A DNA stretch of 49,850 bases, taken from an uncultured Bacteroidales bacterium. Lineage in GTDB: Bacteria > Bacteroidota > Bacteroidia > Bacteroidales > Bacteroidaceae. Below, in pieces: positions 9,279 to 17,544 of this stretch. The DNA lies in the NCBI GenBank assembly GCA_902760965.1, contig CACWIN010000006.1:1-49850 (forward strand). Reading direction: 5' to 3'. The notes beneath the pieces are model-generated. The model saw nothing but the letters and a program-made list of their open reading frames with translations. It had not been told where the DNA came from and did no database searches. Both the position numbers and the translations under genes were made by a program. Position 1 is the stretch's first letter; the number at the start of each line of letters is the position of its first letter.

Positions 9279-9841
9279 AACTGGTGTTCTAATATATAAT
9301 CCTTTATCTTTTGTACCGCGTAGTGATAATTGGTCTTAAGTGTATTTACACTGTCTCCAACTATCTGATGAATCTCCTCATAACTCTTGTCGTCATAATA
9401 ACGCAAGTTAAATACCATCTTTTGTTTTGCAGGCAGCAACGCTATGGCTTCCTGTAGCAATATCAGAGTCTCATCGGCATTGGGGCTTGCCTCCTCACGT
9501 ACACTCTCCTTAAGCGAATCACCCAAATCATCAACCGATAATGTAAAACCGGCCCGGTTCTTTAGTAATTTGAGACTCTCGTTAGTAGCTATCTTATAAA
9601 GCCAGGATGAAAGCGGAAACTCGTTTGAATAAGTGCTCCTGTACTTGTACACGTTAATCATTGTCTCCTGCAAACAATCCTCAGCATCATCGTGCGCCAC
9701 TACCATTCTGCGTATGTGCCAGTACAACTGCTCACCATACTTGCTCATAATAAGGCGCACCGCCTGTTCTACGTGACTGTCATCACACAGCATACGGGCA
9801 ATGGATTCATCGCTCACTGAAAGGGATCCCTGACTCTGCAT
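9275..9841 (-). CDS. ECF-type RNA polymerase sigma factor
   Basis: The 188-residue protein has the two domains of extracytoplasmic-function sigma factors. Region 2 lies at about residues 25-95 (DDAEDCLQETMINVYKYRS, SSWLYKIATNESLKLLKNR). Region 4 lies at about 120-185 (LPAKQKMVFNLRYYDDKSYEEI followed by a helix-turn-helix). It would redirect RNA polymerase to a small regulon, probably including its own operon. The two following genes encode a putative anti-sigma membrane protein and a periplasmic helical protein, so the operon probably senses envelope conditions. Upstream the minus strand has TAACTTTT (near 9886), only a partial -7 match, and a 7-bp hairpin at 9863-9883. It is not of the SusC-linked FecI type, because no FecR-like protein is next to it. 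Confidence 0.9.
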   Translation of the reverse strand: MQSQGSLSVSDESIARMLCDDSHVEQAVRLIMSKYGEQLYWHIRRMVVAHDDAEDCLQETMINVYKYRSTYSNEFPLSSWLYKIATNESLKLLKNRAGFTLSVDDLGDSLKESVREEASPNADETLILLQEAIALLPAKQKMVFNLRYYDDKSYEEIHQIVGDSVNTLKTNYHYAVQKIKDYILEHQL

Positions 9842-9915
9842 ACTGTCATTCTAATCACGCTTCATTCCTAATATAAAGGAATGTCACAAAAGTTAAATAA
9901 TTATGCTTTTTTAAC

Positions 9916-10080
9916 GTTGGCTGTTTCGGGGCTGCGCCCCTACTTTGGCTGTTTCGGGGCTGCGCCCCTACTTTGGCTATTACGGAGCTAAAGCTCCTAC
10001 TTTGGCCATTGGCCAATAGCTAACAGCTAATAGCCAATAGCCAATAGCCAATAGCTAATAGCCAATAGCCAATAGCCAGG
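9916..10080. repeat. Intergenic repeat cluster: three hairpin units plus GCCAATAGC-type array
   Basis: Three units of 28-29 bp stand in tandem (9916-9943, 9944-9971, 9972-10000). Each starts with TTGGCT and contains a small GC-rich inverted repeat: GGGGC/GCCCC twice, and GGAGCT/AGCTCC in the third. They are followed by an array of about 80 bp built from GCCAATAGC, GCTAATAGC and GCTAACAGC words. The cluster fills the gap between the GH43 stop and the sigma operon promoter region. Related words recur at 47945-48008 and 49491-49611. Confidence 0.8.
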
Positions 10081-10082
10081 AG

Positions 10083-11714
10083 TTAATAAACCTCCTGTTT
10101 AAAGTAGTCAAAGTCCGCATAACCGCCAGACTGCGTTGTGCCAAAGCTGTACAGACCGGTCCTGTAACCGGTAAAGTAATCCAGACTGAAACTCATCTGG
10201 AGTGTGGCATCAACATCGGTCCAGCTCTTTCCGTCAAGTGAGTAGCTCATAAAGGCCTGGTCTGCACGCTCACCCTCGGCCTGAGGTGTAAACACGTAGC
10301 GGATCTTTAACCAAACCTTATCCTGGGCAAGAGGTATGCGCAGCGCCTCAGTATCCGGATTGGGCTGTTCTGCACCTTGCGCCTGTGGGCCGCGGCGACG
10401 ACCCATGTTTCGGTGTGTCAATGCCACCAGACTCTTTGAACCGTCATCGGCCACCTCAACGCCAATAGTGCAGTAATTGCTCTGGAATGCAATGATACCT
10501 GCCCTGTCACCTGGTTTCATACCGCTGGCGTCCATAAGTACCTCGCTATAGCAACGGGGTCCTACAGTACGCTGAGTAAGAGTATTGCGGGCGTTCATTA
10601 CGTTAGTAGCCAACTGTCCTGTCTTAAGACGGAGCCAACCCTTGCGCTCGGTAACACTCCATGCGGAATTGTCGGGTTTGTGGTTCCACTGCCATACCAG
10701 GTCAAGCTGGTTCTTTTTGTAATTGAATTCGTCATTATCCCATGTACGGTTCTTGCCGCTTTCAGGCAAATTTACCGTAAACTGCTTTACAGGTACGGTT
10801 TCATCACCAAGAATAGGCCAACCGTCAACCCACTTTACAGGCTGAAGAGTAGGTATACGACCTACAGCACCGTGATCCTGGAACATGATTGCGTACCAGT
10901 CACCGTTCTGGGTCTCAATGATACCGCCTTGGGCAACACCGTCGCCACGACCGTCAAAAGCACCGCTAAGAATAACCTTACGCTCATAGGGACCAAACAG
11001 ATCCTTGGAACGCCAGGCTGTCTCGGTACGTACGCCACCGCTTGGCCAGTCAATCTCAAGAATATAGTAGTAATCGCCAATGTGATATATATGGGCACCC
11101 TCGGCACGCAGATTGAAACCCTGACGCGGAGAATCTATCAGGATCTTTTCTTCGGCCCCGGCCTTTATGGCCGATCCGTCCGGCTCCAACTCTATGATAC
11201 GGAGTTCTCCGTTACCCCAAACCACGTACAGGTGGCCATCCTCAAACAGCATGCTGGCATCGTGGAACGGGCGGTCTATGACCGAACGCTCCCAATTGCT
11301 CTTGGTTATGTCCTTGGTACGGTAGATGTAAGTCTTAGCCTGGTCATTTGCAATGAACAGGGCATAGTAGGTACCGTTCTCATATCGCAATGAGGTTGCC
11401 CACTGACCCTTACCGTATGCGTTGCGGCCGTTACGGAGGTTATAGACATCGTCATCCTCTATAAAGTCACAGACATAACTTACAATCTCCCAGTGGACCA
11501 GATCCTTTGAATGCATAATAGGTACACCAGGGCAGAAATACATGGTTGTACTAACCATATAGTAATCATTACCCACGCGAATCCAGTCATTATCCGGAAT
11601 ATCCGTATAGGTAAGCGGGTTCACACAAATGGTAGTCTTGCTCTTGGCGGTACAGCTAACTGAAAAGAAAAGCAAACAAACCGCACACGCTGATAGTAAT
11701 AACTTTCGTTTCAT
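10083..11714 (-). CDS. GH43 exported glycosidase (arabinofuranosidase/xylosidase type) with C-terminal concanavalin-like domain
   Basis: The 543-residue protein begins with a lipoprotein-type signal (SVSC, Cys21). The five-bladed GH43 domain covers about residues 30-330. The base is expected in YTDIPDNDW (Asp38 or Asp41), the pKa modulator in FHDASMLFEDGHLYVVWG, and the acid Glu in LRAEGAHIYHIG. Residues about 345-543 form a beta-sandwich like the C-terminal domain of GH43 xylosidases and arabinofuranosidases. The overall pattern (PGVPIMHSKDLVHWE) resembles GH43 subfamily 12. It would remove arabinose or xylose from arabinoxylan or its oligomers outside the inner membrane. It lies 34 bp after the GH43-CBM6 gene, probably in one operon. 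Subfamily and exact sugar are inferred. Confidence 0.85.
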   Translation of the reverse strand: MKRKLLLSACAVCLLFFSVSCTAKSKTTICVNPLTYTDIPDNDWIRVGNDYYMVSTTMYFCPGVPIMHSKDLVHWEIVSYVCDFIEDDDVYNLRNGRNAYGKGQWATSLRYENGTYYALFIANDQAKTYIYRTKDITKSNWERSVIDRPFHDASMLFEDGHLYVVWGNGELRIIELEPDGSAIKAGAEEKILIDSPRQGFNLRAEGAHIYHIGDYYYILEIDWPSGGVRTETAWRSKDLFGPYERKVILSGAFDGRGDGVAQGGIIETQNGDWYAIMFQDHGAVGRIPTLQPVKWVDGWPILGDETVPVKQFTVNLPESGKNRTWDNDEFNYKKNQLDLVWQWNHKPDNSAWSVTERKGWLRLKTGQLATNVMNARNTLTQRTVGPRCYSEVLMDASGMKPGDRAGIIAFQSNYCTIGVEVADDGSKSLVALTHRNMGRRRGPQAQGAEQPNPDTEALRIPLAQDKVWLKIRYVFTPQAEGERADQAFMSYSLDGKSWTDVDATLQMSFSLDYFTGYRTGLYSFGTTQSGGYADFDYFKQEVY

Positions 11715-11748
11715 AATAATAAAGATGGAAAAACAGGTAGTATATTAA

Positions 11749-13104
11749 TTAATTGAAAGTAAGCCAGTCAACCTGAATCTTACCCTCGGTAGCCATGCGA
11801 ACCTTAAGGTTATGTACACCCTTGACGGCACCCTTTACAGGAGCATCAACTGTAACAAGCTGACGGTCAGAGGGAACATTTACGGTAGCAATAACCTTGT
11901 TGTCCTGAAGAATCTCAAGCTGGCCTGCCGAAGGAGCTACAACCTTAACGGTAACCTTTTTGGGAGCCTTCTTAAAGTTTACGGTATTGTACTGTGCCCA
12001 TGCACCCTTCTCATAGAATACTGTCTTCCAACCTGCAAAATAGTTGCTGGGCTCTAAGTAAGCGATAGAGTCACCCTTCTGGCTGAGAGCAGTGTAACGG
12101 TCAAGCTGAATCTGTGTATTTGACTCGGTAACACCTATACCGCGAAGAGTGGGCTTAACCATCTTGATTTCACCCTTGGCGTCATCAAAGAAAATACTGT
12201 CTGCACAAACAGAACGGTTCTTGTCAAACTCAGGTGAGAACTCATTGTGATGATAGAACAGATAGGTCTGACCCTTGAACTCTATGATTGAGTGGTGGTT
12301 GGTCCAGCACTTGTTTGCATGCTCCTCAAAGAAAACACCCTTAAACTCATAGGGGCCGAAAATATTATCAGCAACGCAATATGCAAGAACCTCCTCAACG
12401 TCACGAGCCCAAGGGAAAGTCATGTAGTACTTTCCACCGTGCTTATAAAGGTAAGGACCCTCTACAAGGCCCTTGGTGGGAACGCCCTCTACGCGATGAC
12501 GGTCAGCTGGGTCTGTTGATACGGATTTCCAGTCTGGATTCAGCTTGGTGATAGTGATTCCGGGCATAACCAGATAACCGGTTCCGTCATCATCAACAAA
12601 GATACAGGGATCAATGCCTCCAACTCCTTCAATAGGAGTAGCCTCGGGAGTATAAGGACCCTCGGGATAATCGGAGGTGCATATACCTACGCGGTTTCCA
12701 CCCATTCCACGACGACCGTTTGCACTGGGCTGGGGTTTGGCACCGGCCGGGAAGAAAAAGTAATACTTACCGTTTGTAGGATTCTGCTTGCAATCGGGGG
12801 CCCACATTGAGTAACCCTTCTCGTTAACCCAGGGAGCGCTCCATTGGTCAACAATCATACCGTGGTCGGTCCAGTCTGTAAGGTTAGCCGATGAAAACAC
12901 ATGGTAATCGGCCATGCAGAACCAGTCCTTGCGGGCATATTCAGCCGGAGCCTTAATGTCATGTGAAGGGAATACATAAACGCGGTCTCCCACCACAAGA
13001 GCCGAAGGATCGGCCGAGAACTGGTCGCGGATAATTGGATTCTGTGCCTGAGAGGCAATACCGGCCAACATAAGAGTGGCCATGATGGTAAGTCTTGCTT
13101 TCAT
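11749..13104 (-). CDS. GH43 exported glycosidase with C-terminal CBM6-like domain
   Basis: This 451-residue protein has a signal peptide ending near SQAQ (residue 21). The GH43 domain covers about 22-310. The base is likely Asp32 in FSADPSALVVGD, the second aspartate lies in GGIDPCIFVDDDGTGYLV, and the acid Glu in VEGPYLYKHGGKYYMTF. Residues about 325-451 look like a CBM6 beta-sandwich, starting at YFAGWKTVFYEKGAWAQYN and ending KIQVDWLTFN. CBM6 modules commonly bind xylan chains, and GH43-CBM6 enzymes are usually arabinofuranosidases or xylosidases on arabinoxylan. It is the first gene of a two-gene unit with the next GH43 and has its own -7 box (13149). Confidence 0.88.
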   Translation of the reverse strand: MKARLTIMATLMLAGIASQAQNPIIRDQFSADPSALVVGDRVYVFPSHDIKAPAEYARKDWFCMADYHVFSSANLTDWTDHGMIVDQWSAPWVNEKGYSMWAPDCKQNPTNGKYYFFFPAGAKPQPSANGRRGMGGNRVGICTSDYPEGPYTPEATPIEGVGGIDPCIFVDDDGTGYLVMPGITITKLNPDWKSVSTDPADRHRVEGVPTKGLVEGPYLYKHGGKYYMTFPWARDVEEVLAYCVADNIFGPYEFKGVFFEEHANKCWTNHHSIIEFKGQTYLFYHHNEFSPEFDKNRSVCADSIFFDDAKGEIKMVKPTLRGIGVTESNTQIQLDRYTALSQKGDSIAYLEPSNYFAGWKTVFYEKGAWAQYNTVNFKKAPKKVTVKVVAPSAGQLEILQDNKVIATVNVPSDRQLVTVDAPVKGAVKGVHNLKVRMATEGKIQVDWLTFN

Positions 13105-13148
13105 TGATAAATATAATGAGGTTAATAATATGCATAAAAAAGCAACCC

Positions 13149-13156
13149 CAAAGATA
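13149..13156 (-). promoter_or_regulatory. -7 box for the GH43 pair
   Basis: The minus strand reads TATCTTTG, a full TAnnTTTG match, 45 bp upstream of the GH43-CBM6 start and downstream of the terminator of the preceding gene. No clear -33 element is seen. Confidence 0.5.
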
Positions 13157-13187
13157 TTGCATTTTTGCCTAATTCACTATTCTATAG

Positions 13188-13237
13188 TCAAAAAAATGAC
13201 AAAACCGGCGGAGAGTAATGAGACTCCCCGCCGGTTT
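13188..13237 (-). terminator. Terminator of giant paralogue 1
   Basis: A 15-bp stem with one mismatch (13202-13216 with 13223-13237) is followed on the minus strand by a T-rich stretch. It starts 21 bp after the stop. The stem (AAACCGGCGG start) is almost identical to the one after paralogue 2. Confidence 0.88.
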
Positions 13238-13258
13238 ATTCAGGAATTGATCAAACTA

Positions 13259-16200
13259 TCACTTTATCAGTTCAATCTGAGAATCAACTTGACCGTCGCT
13301 CAGGATTGTGCGCTTTATGACAATCTCACCTGCCTTGGGAGCGTCAATCTGTATACCGCCCAGGCTGAAGTACTGAACACCAATCTGGTCAGCAACAGGA
13401 GCGTCGGCAAACAGGATCAGGGCATCAACCTTTGATTTCTGGTCATTAAAGTCAGCCGAATAGTCATGATTCTTGTCATAACCGCTCAACAGGAGTTTAA
13501 AGTATCTGATATCAAGTTCTTTACTGCTTGTCGAAGAGATCTTGTAATCAGCATTGATATTAAGCGTGCCGTTTACAAGGAGAGAATCCACTCCTGCATC
13601 CTTGTAACTTACGCTGCCAATCTTATTCTGAAGACTGGCATTACCCGATGTTGCAGTCAAAGTGATTGAGTTGCCGGTGGAACCGTTTGATACATTGGCA
13701 CCAACCCAATAATATCCATAAGGCAGACCTGATATCTCACCCATAATGGAGTTCTTTGCACCGGCGCTGGAGCAGATAAGACCGCCCACAAACACATGAC
13801 CGTATTCCTCCCAATCAAGCCAACTGTTATCTTCACCTATCTTAGCGTATGACGGATGCAGGTCACCGCTCAAAGTGGTTACTGTCCAGCCGGGAATAGC
13901 CGTATTATTTGTCATTCCCTTCTTGATCCTCCACTTGCCGTTGCTATTCTGCTCCATATCACGGTCAATATCAGCCTCGTTATAGAGGAAATAGTTAGGA
14001 ATGAGAGCACTTACGTCATAACCGTCAAACGCATCAATCTTATCGGCATCCTTTTCATTGTACATGCCTATAATCTGGAGAATGGCTGCCTCACGCAAGA
14101 ACTCGGTAAGTTTTGCATCATCATCAGCAAGAGCGTCAACCTTAGCCTTATAACCATCCTTGTCACCATTGAAATCATATCCTAAGGCATCGGCAAGAGC
14201 AAACAACTCCTTAGCCTGCCTTGTCTTGGCAACTACATAGTCAATCTTGAACACATAACCGTTGTATGCATCATAGAGTGAATTGTAGTAACCCTGGAAC
14301 ACATCATCAGAATCTGTTACAGGATTAGCCACAGCCATCACCTCATCATATGTTCTCTTCATGAAGGCATACTCATCAAGATAACCGTAAGTTGCAGCAT
14401 CAATGGCAGCCTTAATCTGGGTAGCCTTGTCATTGAACAGTTCTATCAGCGCCATACGGTCATCAAGAGCCTTAATTTCGGCCTCATACAAAGCTATCTC
14501 GGACGTGAGCTCTGCATTGGTTTTCTCGGAGCAATCCCAGTCCACATTAGCGTCAAGATGGTCTGAAAGAGTTACGTAAGCATCAAGATCCTGATATTTG
14601 ACCATATCATCAGCCTCAAACTCATCCAGTTTCTCAACAACCATATTTTCGGTAGCATAGAACAGGTCAACCGTATCCATACGGAGTTTAAGAGCGGTAA
14701 TACCCTGGTTTATATATGCCACAACCGAATCATACTTGCTTGGGAAATTACCCTTATAATTCTTGCCCTCCTCTATAATCTTTTCAAGAGCATCGTATGC
14801 AGCACCTCTGTACTCATCCGGATCGGCTTCCTCAAGTTTTTCCTCGGCCGACTGAATGGCATCGTTCAGCTTGGTCACATACTTGGTTGAAAGGTCAGTA
14901 GAGCCAACACTGCTTATAAAGTAGTTACCAATAAATACACCCTTCTTTTTACCCTTTATGGCAACCCATTCAAATACATAATCGCCGGCTGCAGGAACAT
15001 CAAACGTAAATACAAAGGTTTCAACCTCATCGGGCCACTTACCAGTGCTCTTGTCCTCTACGGTTGACTTCTTAATGACTTTATTGGGGTTGAAACTGCC
15101 AAGATTGGTCTTGTTTTCAACATCCTCAAAGGTCTTGAATCCGTTACTGTTTCCATCGGCCAAGGTTCCGTCCGGTTTTGGATAGAACAGTAGCTTTGTG
15201 GTGGCACCGCCATCGGCTGCAGTATTATCCCAAGCAGCCACTTTGAACTTGATTGAATAGCCGCCTGCCTTACTGAAATTGATGATTGTATACAGGTTAC
15301 CTGTCAGGCCTTTACCCTCGCTGTCGGAACGGCTGTCCAGATAATAGCCGCAGTTGTCCAGATCCACATCGCTCTCGGTGCCGTAGTCAAGTACATACAG
15401 ACGTGTCTTTGCCTTGTTGGCTCTGGTTCCGTCACCCTTGCGGAATTCCGAATCAGTATCGTGAACATATGTATCGGTGGGGTTACAACCCTGGTTCTCG
15501 TTAAAGTCGGCAATCATGCTTCGCCAATCGGAATTGCAATACGCTTCCGATGCCGAGCCCTGGGTACTGAAATCGCCAAAATGATAATTCAGGGTAACGT
15601 TGTCGGCATAATCGGTACCTACACCCTTTATGTTCACAAACTCAAATTTGTAGTCACCGCTCAAAGCACCCTTGTTAATATCGCTTTGGCTACGTACATA
15701 TGTGGTTGTAGAATCGTTGGACTCACTGATTGTCCATATTTCCTTTACGCCACTCTTGGTAACACGCAGCCAACCAAGAGCCGATGCCTCACCCTGATCA
15801 TCATAATCCAACGCTCTTGTATAGCTAACGGTAATTGAATTGATTGGATCAAGGCCAAATGAACCGTCCTCATAAGGAGCACCTACCATCTTGGGAGGCA
15901 GGTTCTTCATTGAATAAACGCCCTTGCCAATGTTAGGATTGGGAGTTGACAGCTCGTTGGTAAAGTTGTGAACCTTTTTACCTGCTTCAACCCATGCCTG
16001 GTCAAGAGCCTTGGGATAAGTCTTACCTGTATAGTTAAGACGCATAGACTCATCATCCGGGTTCCTGAATGATACCAGAACCGAATCATATACCTCAAAA
16101 AGACTCAATGTAACCTTGCCTGTTTGCTGATTTACATAAGGCTTGGTCCACATGTACATGTAACCGTCATCATGATACTCGGCCGAATTTATGTCAACCT

Positions 16201-17377
16201 TTGTCCATTTGCCCGAAGCCTTGCGGTAACCCATCACATCAAAATACTGTCCGTCAAGTTCAATGGCTGCAATACCGGTCTCACGCTCGGCCTTAATGGC
16301 CAGTTCCTTAAGGTTGGTCTCATAGCCAAAGTCCACACGGATCATATCCCTATAGTGCTCCACACCTCCAATCCATGATTTGGTAAGAGTAAGGTTGTCA
16401 AGCAGATACTCAACACTGTCGGTCGAGAAAGCCAAACGTACAAAGAACTTGTCAGGCTGCACAATGTAGTTTAGTGAATCACCCTCCTTAAGGGTCTTGC
16501 CTAAAGCGGCCAGCTCATCATCGGACGGACGCCAACGCCAGTCATCGGCCCACTGATAGCTGTCATAATAGGTATAAGCCTCGGCAACCGAATCATTCAG
16601 ATAGTAGGTCATGAATGTAACCTTTTCCCAATCGCCGGTAAAGCTGGACTTTTGATACTCAAATGCTACACCGCTTTTAGCGCCCATACTGAACGCTGCG
16701 CGCTGATGATGGTAACCACGCATCACATCGGCATAGAACAGAGGACTGCGGGCCTTCTTGGCCAGGTTACGGGCCTTGATATAGAATGTAAGACGGTATG
16801 ACGACTCGTCTTCAATGTCAAGTCCGCGAACATACATGTTACGGCGATACTTGCTTACGCTTGCCGTACTGCTGCTGTATCCGCTGGCGCCTGTGGCATC
16901 GCCCGACAAATATCTAAAGTAGTACTTGCCACCGTTCTCGCCATATTCAGCAAAAGCCTCGTTACGTTCAGCATCCACGCCTCCGTCATACTCTATTGAG
17001 TACTGGTCATTTGCATACGGGAACGGATTCTTTTTAAGGTCACTTGAACTGGTCGATGTCTCTACGCCGTTAAACATTGGGATGATTGAGTCTTTTCGGA
17101 CCGCAAAAATCTCCCAATCGGGGGAACCGTCATAGATATCGGTACTGCTTACCGAACTGGTTCCAATCTTTGAATAATAAGCAATCTCCTTGATTGTGTC
17201 AACCGCAACGGTTTGCCACGCTCTCCAGGCCGAATCGGCCGAAATTGTCTGGTCTGTAGGTTCAAAATCCTGGCGGAAAATAACTTTTGGATCATCAGGA
17301 TTACGTACCAGATCCTGCGATGTTGCCGGCATTACAGCCAATAAGGCAACACTAAAAAACAAGTAAAATTTCCTCAT
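13259..17377 (-). CDS. Giant secreted multidomain protein, tandem paralogue 1 (putative surface glycan binder, T9SS-like tail)
   Basis: I do not recognise a named family for this 1372-residue protein. It has a signal peptide (1-20). Residues about 125-345 form a beta module resembling CBM4/9-type jelly rolls (SYRLTFYIKA at about 193, WEKVTFMTYY at about 250, FFVRLAFSTDSVEYLLDN at 311-328). A highly conserved block (YRKASGKW, YHDDGYMYMWTKP at 401-413) leads to STPNPNIGKGVYSMKNLPP at 477-495. Then come an Ig-like domain (about 500-605), a divergent beta module (about 615-825), a long helical stalk (about 833-1120) and a beta-sandwich (about 1140-1300). The last 45 residues (YFSLGGIQIDAPKAGEIVIK) resemble a T9SS sorting domain. 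It is probably cell-surface or extracellular. The binding role is inferred from fold patterns and the SusC/SusD neighbourhood. No catalytic motif is seen. Confidence 0.8.
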   Translation of the reverse strand: MRKFYLFFSVALLAVMPATSQDLVRNPDDPKVIFRQDFEPTDQTISADSAWRAWQTVAVDTIKEIAYYSKIGTSSVSSTDIYDGSPDWEIFAVRKDSIIPMFNGVETSTSSSDLKKNPFPYANDQYSIEYDGGVDAERNEAFAEYGENGGKYYFRYLSGDATGASGYSSSTASVSKYRRNMYVRGLDIEDESSYRLTFYIKARNLAKKARSPLFYADVMRGYHHQRAAFSMGAKSGVAFEYQKSSFTGDWEKVTFMTYYLNDSVAEAYTYYDSYQWADDWRWRPSDDELAALGKTLKEGDSLNYIVQPDKFFVRLAFSTDSVEYLLDNLTLTKSWIGGVEHYRDMIRVDFGYETNLKELAIKAERETGIAAIELDGQYFDVMGYRKASGKWTKVDINSAEYHDDGYMYMWTKPYVNQQTGKVTLSLFEVYDSVLVSFRNPDDESMRLNYTGKTYPKALDQAWVEAGKKVHNFTNELSTPNPNIGKGVYSMKNLPPKMVGAPYEDGSFGLDPINSITVSYTRALDYDDQGEASALGWLRVTKSGVKEIWTISESNDSTTTYVRSQSDINKGALSGDYKFEFVNIKGVGTDYADNVTLNYHFGDFSTQGSASEAYCNSDWRSMIADFNENQGCNPTDTYVHDTDSEFRKGDGTRANKAKTRLYVLDYGTESDVDLDNCGYYLDSRSDSEGKGLTGNLYTIINFSKAGGYSIKFKVAAWDNTAADGGATTKLLFYPKPDGTLADGNSNGFKTFEDVENKTNLGSFNPNKVIKKSTVEDKSTGKWPDEVETFVFTFDVPAAGDYVFEWVAIKGKKKGVFIGNYFISSVGSTDLSTKYVTKLNDAIQSAEEKLEEADPDEYRGAAYDALEKIIEEGKNYKGNFPSKYDSVVAYINQGITALKLRMDTVDLFYATENMVVEKLDEFEADDMVKYQDLDAYVTLSDHLDANVDWDCSEKTNAELTSEIALYEAEIKALDDRMALIELFNDKATQIKAAIDAATYGYLDEYAFMKRTYDEVMAVANPVTDSDDVFQGYYNSLYDAYNGYVFKIDYVVAKTRQAKELFALADALGYDFNGDKDGYKAKVDALADDDAKLTEFLREAAILQIIGMYNEKDADKIDAFDGYDVSALIPNYFLYNEADIDRDMEQNSNGKWRIKKGMTNNTAIPGWTVTTLSGDLHPSYAKIGEDNSWLDWEEYGHVFVGGLICSSAGAKNSIMGEISGLPYGYYWVGANVSNGSTGNSITLTATSGNASLQNKIGSVSYKDAGVDSLLVNGTLNINADYKISSTSSKELDIRYFKLLLSGYDKNHDYSADFNDQKSKVDALILFADAPVADQIGVQYFSLGGIQIDAPKAGEIVIKRTILSDGQVDSQIELIK

Positions 17378-17428
17378 ATAAATATCATTTTAGTAATTAG
17401 GTTTACAAGCAAAGAGCATATATAAATC

Positions 17429-17459
17429 CAAAACTACTCAATTGAATTCAAAATAGCAA
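17429..17459 (-). promoter_or_regulatory. Promoter of giant paralogue 1
   Basis: The minus strand has TAGTTTTG (17429-17436, full TAnnTTTG match) and TTG at 17457-17459, spaced by 20 bp as in Bacteroidetes -33/-7 promoters. The box lies 52 bp upstream of the ATG. Confidence 0.55.
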
Positions 17460-17480
17460 TAAAAAATCAACATTTTTTAA

Positions 17481-17523
17481 TAAAACAAAACCGGCGGGGA
17501 GCTTTAGCGCTCTCCGCCGGTTT
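17481..17523 (-). terminator. Terminator of giant paralogue 2
   Basis: A 15-bp stem with one G-T pair (17488-17502 with 17509-17523) and a 6-nt loop is followed on the minus strand by a T-rich run. It starts 21 bp after the stop of paralogue 2, the same distance as in paralogue 1. Confidence 0.9.
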
Positions 17524-17544
17524 ATTTAAGACTTAATCAAAATA

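Noticed and set aside
9275-9841. FecI-type sigma factor controlling the SusC genes
   Set aside because: No FecR-like anti-sigma with a periplasmic signalling domain is adjacent, and neither SusC shows a clear N-terminal signalling (STN) domain.
9916-10080. CRISPR array
   Set aside because: The units are contiguous without unique spacers of constant length, and no cas gene is present.
10680-11393. 237-codon open frame on + opposite the GH43 gene
   Set aside because: It lies wholly inside a well-supported GH43 gene, has no homology I recognise and no promoter; it is an antisense shadow.
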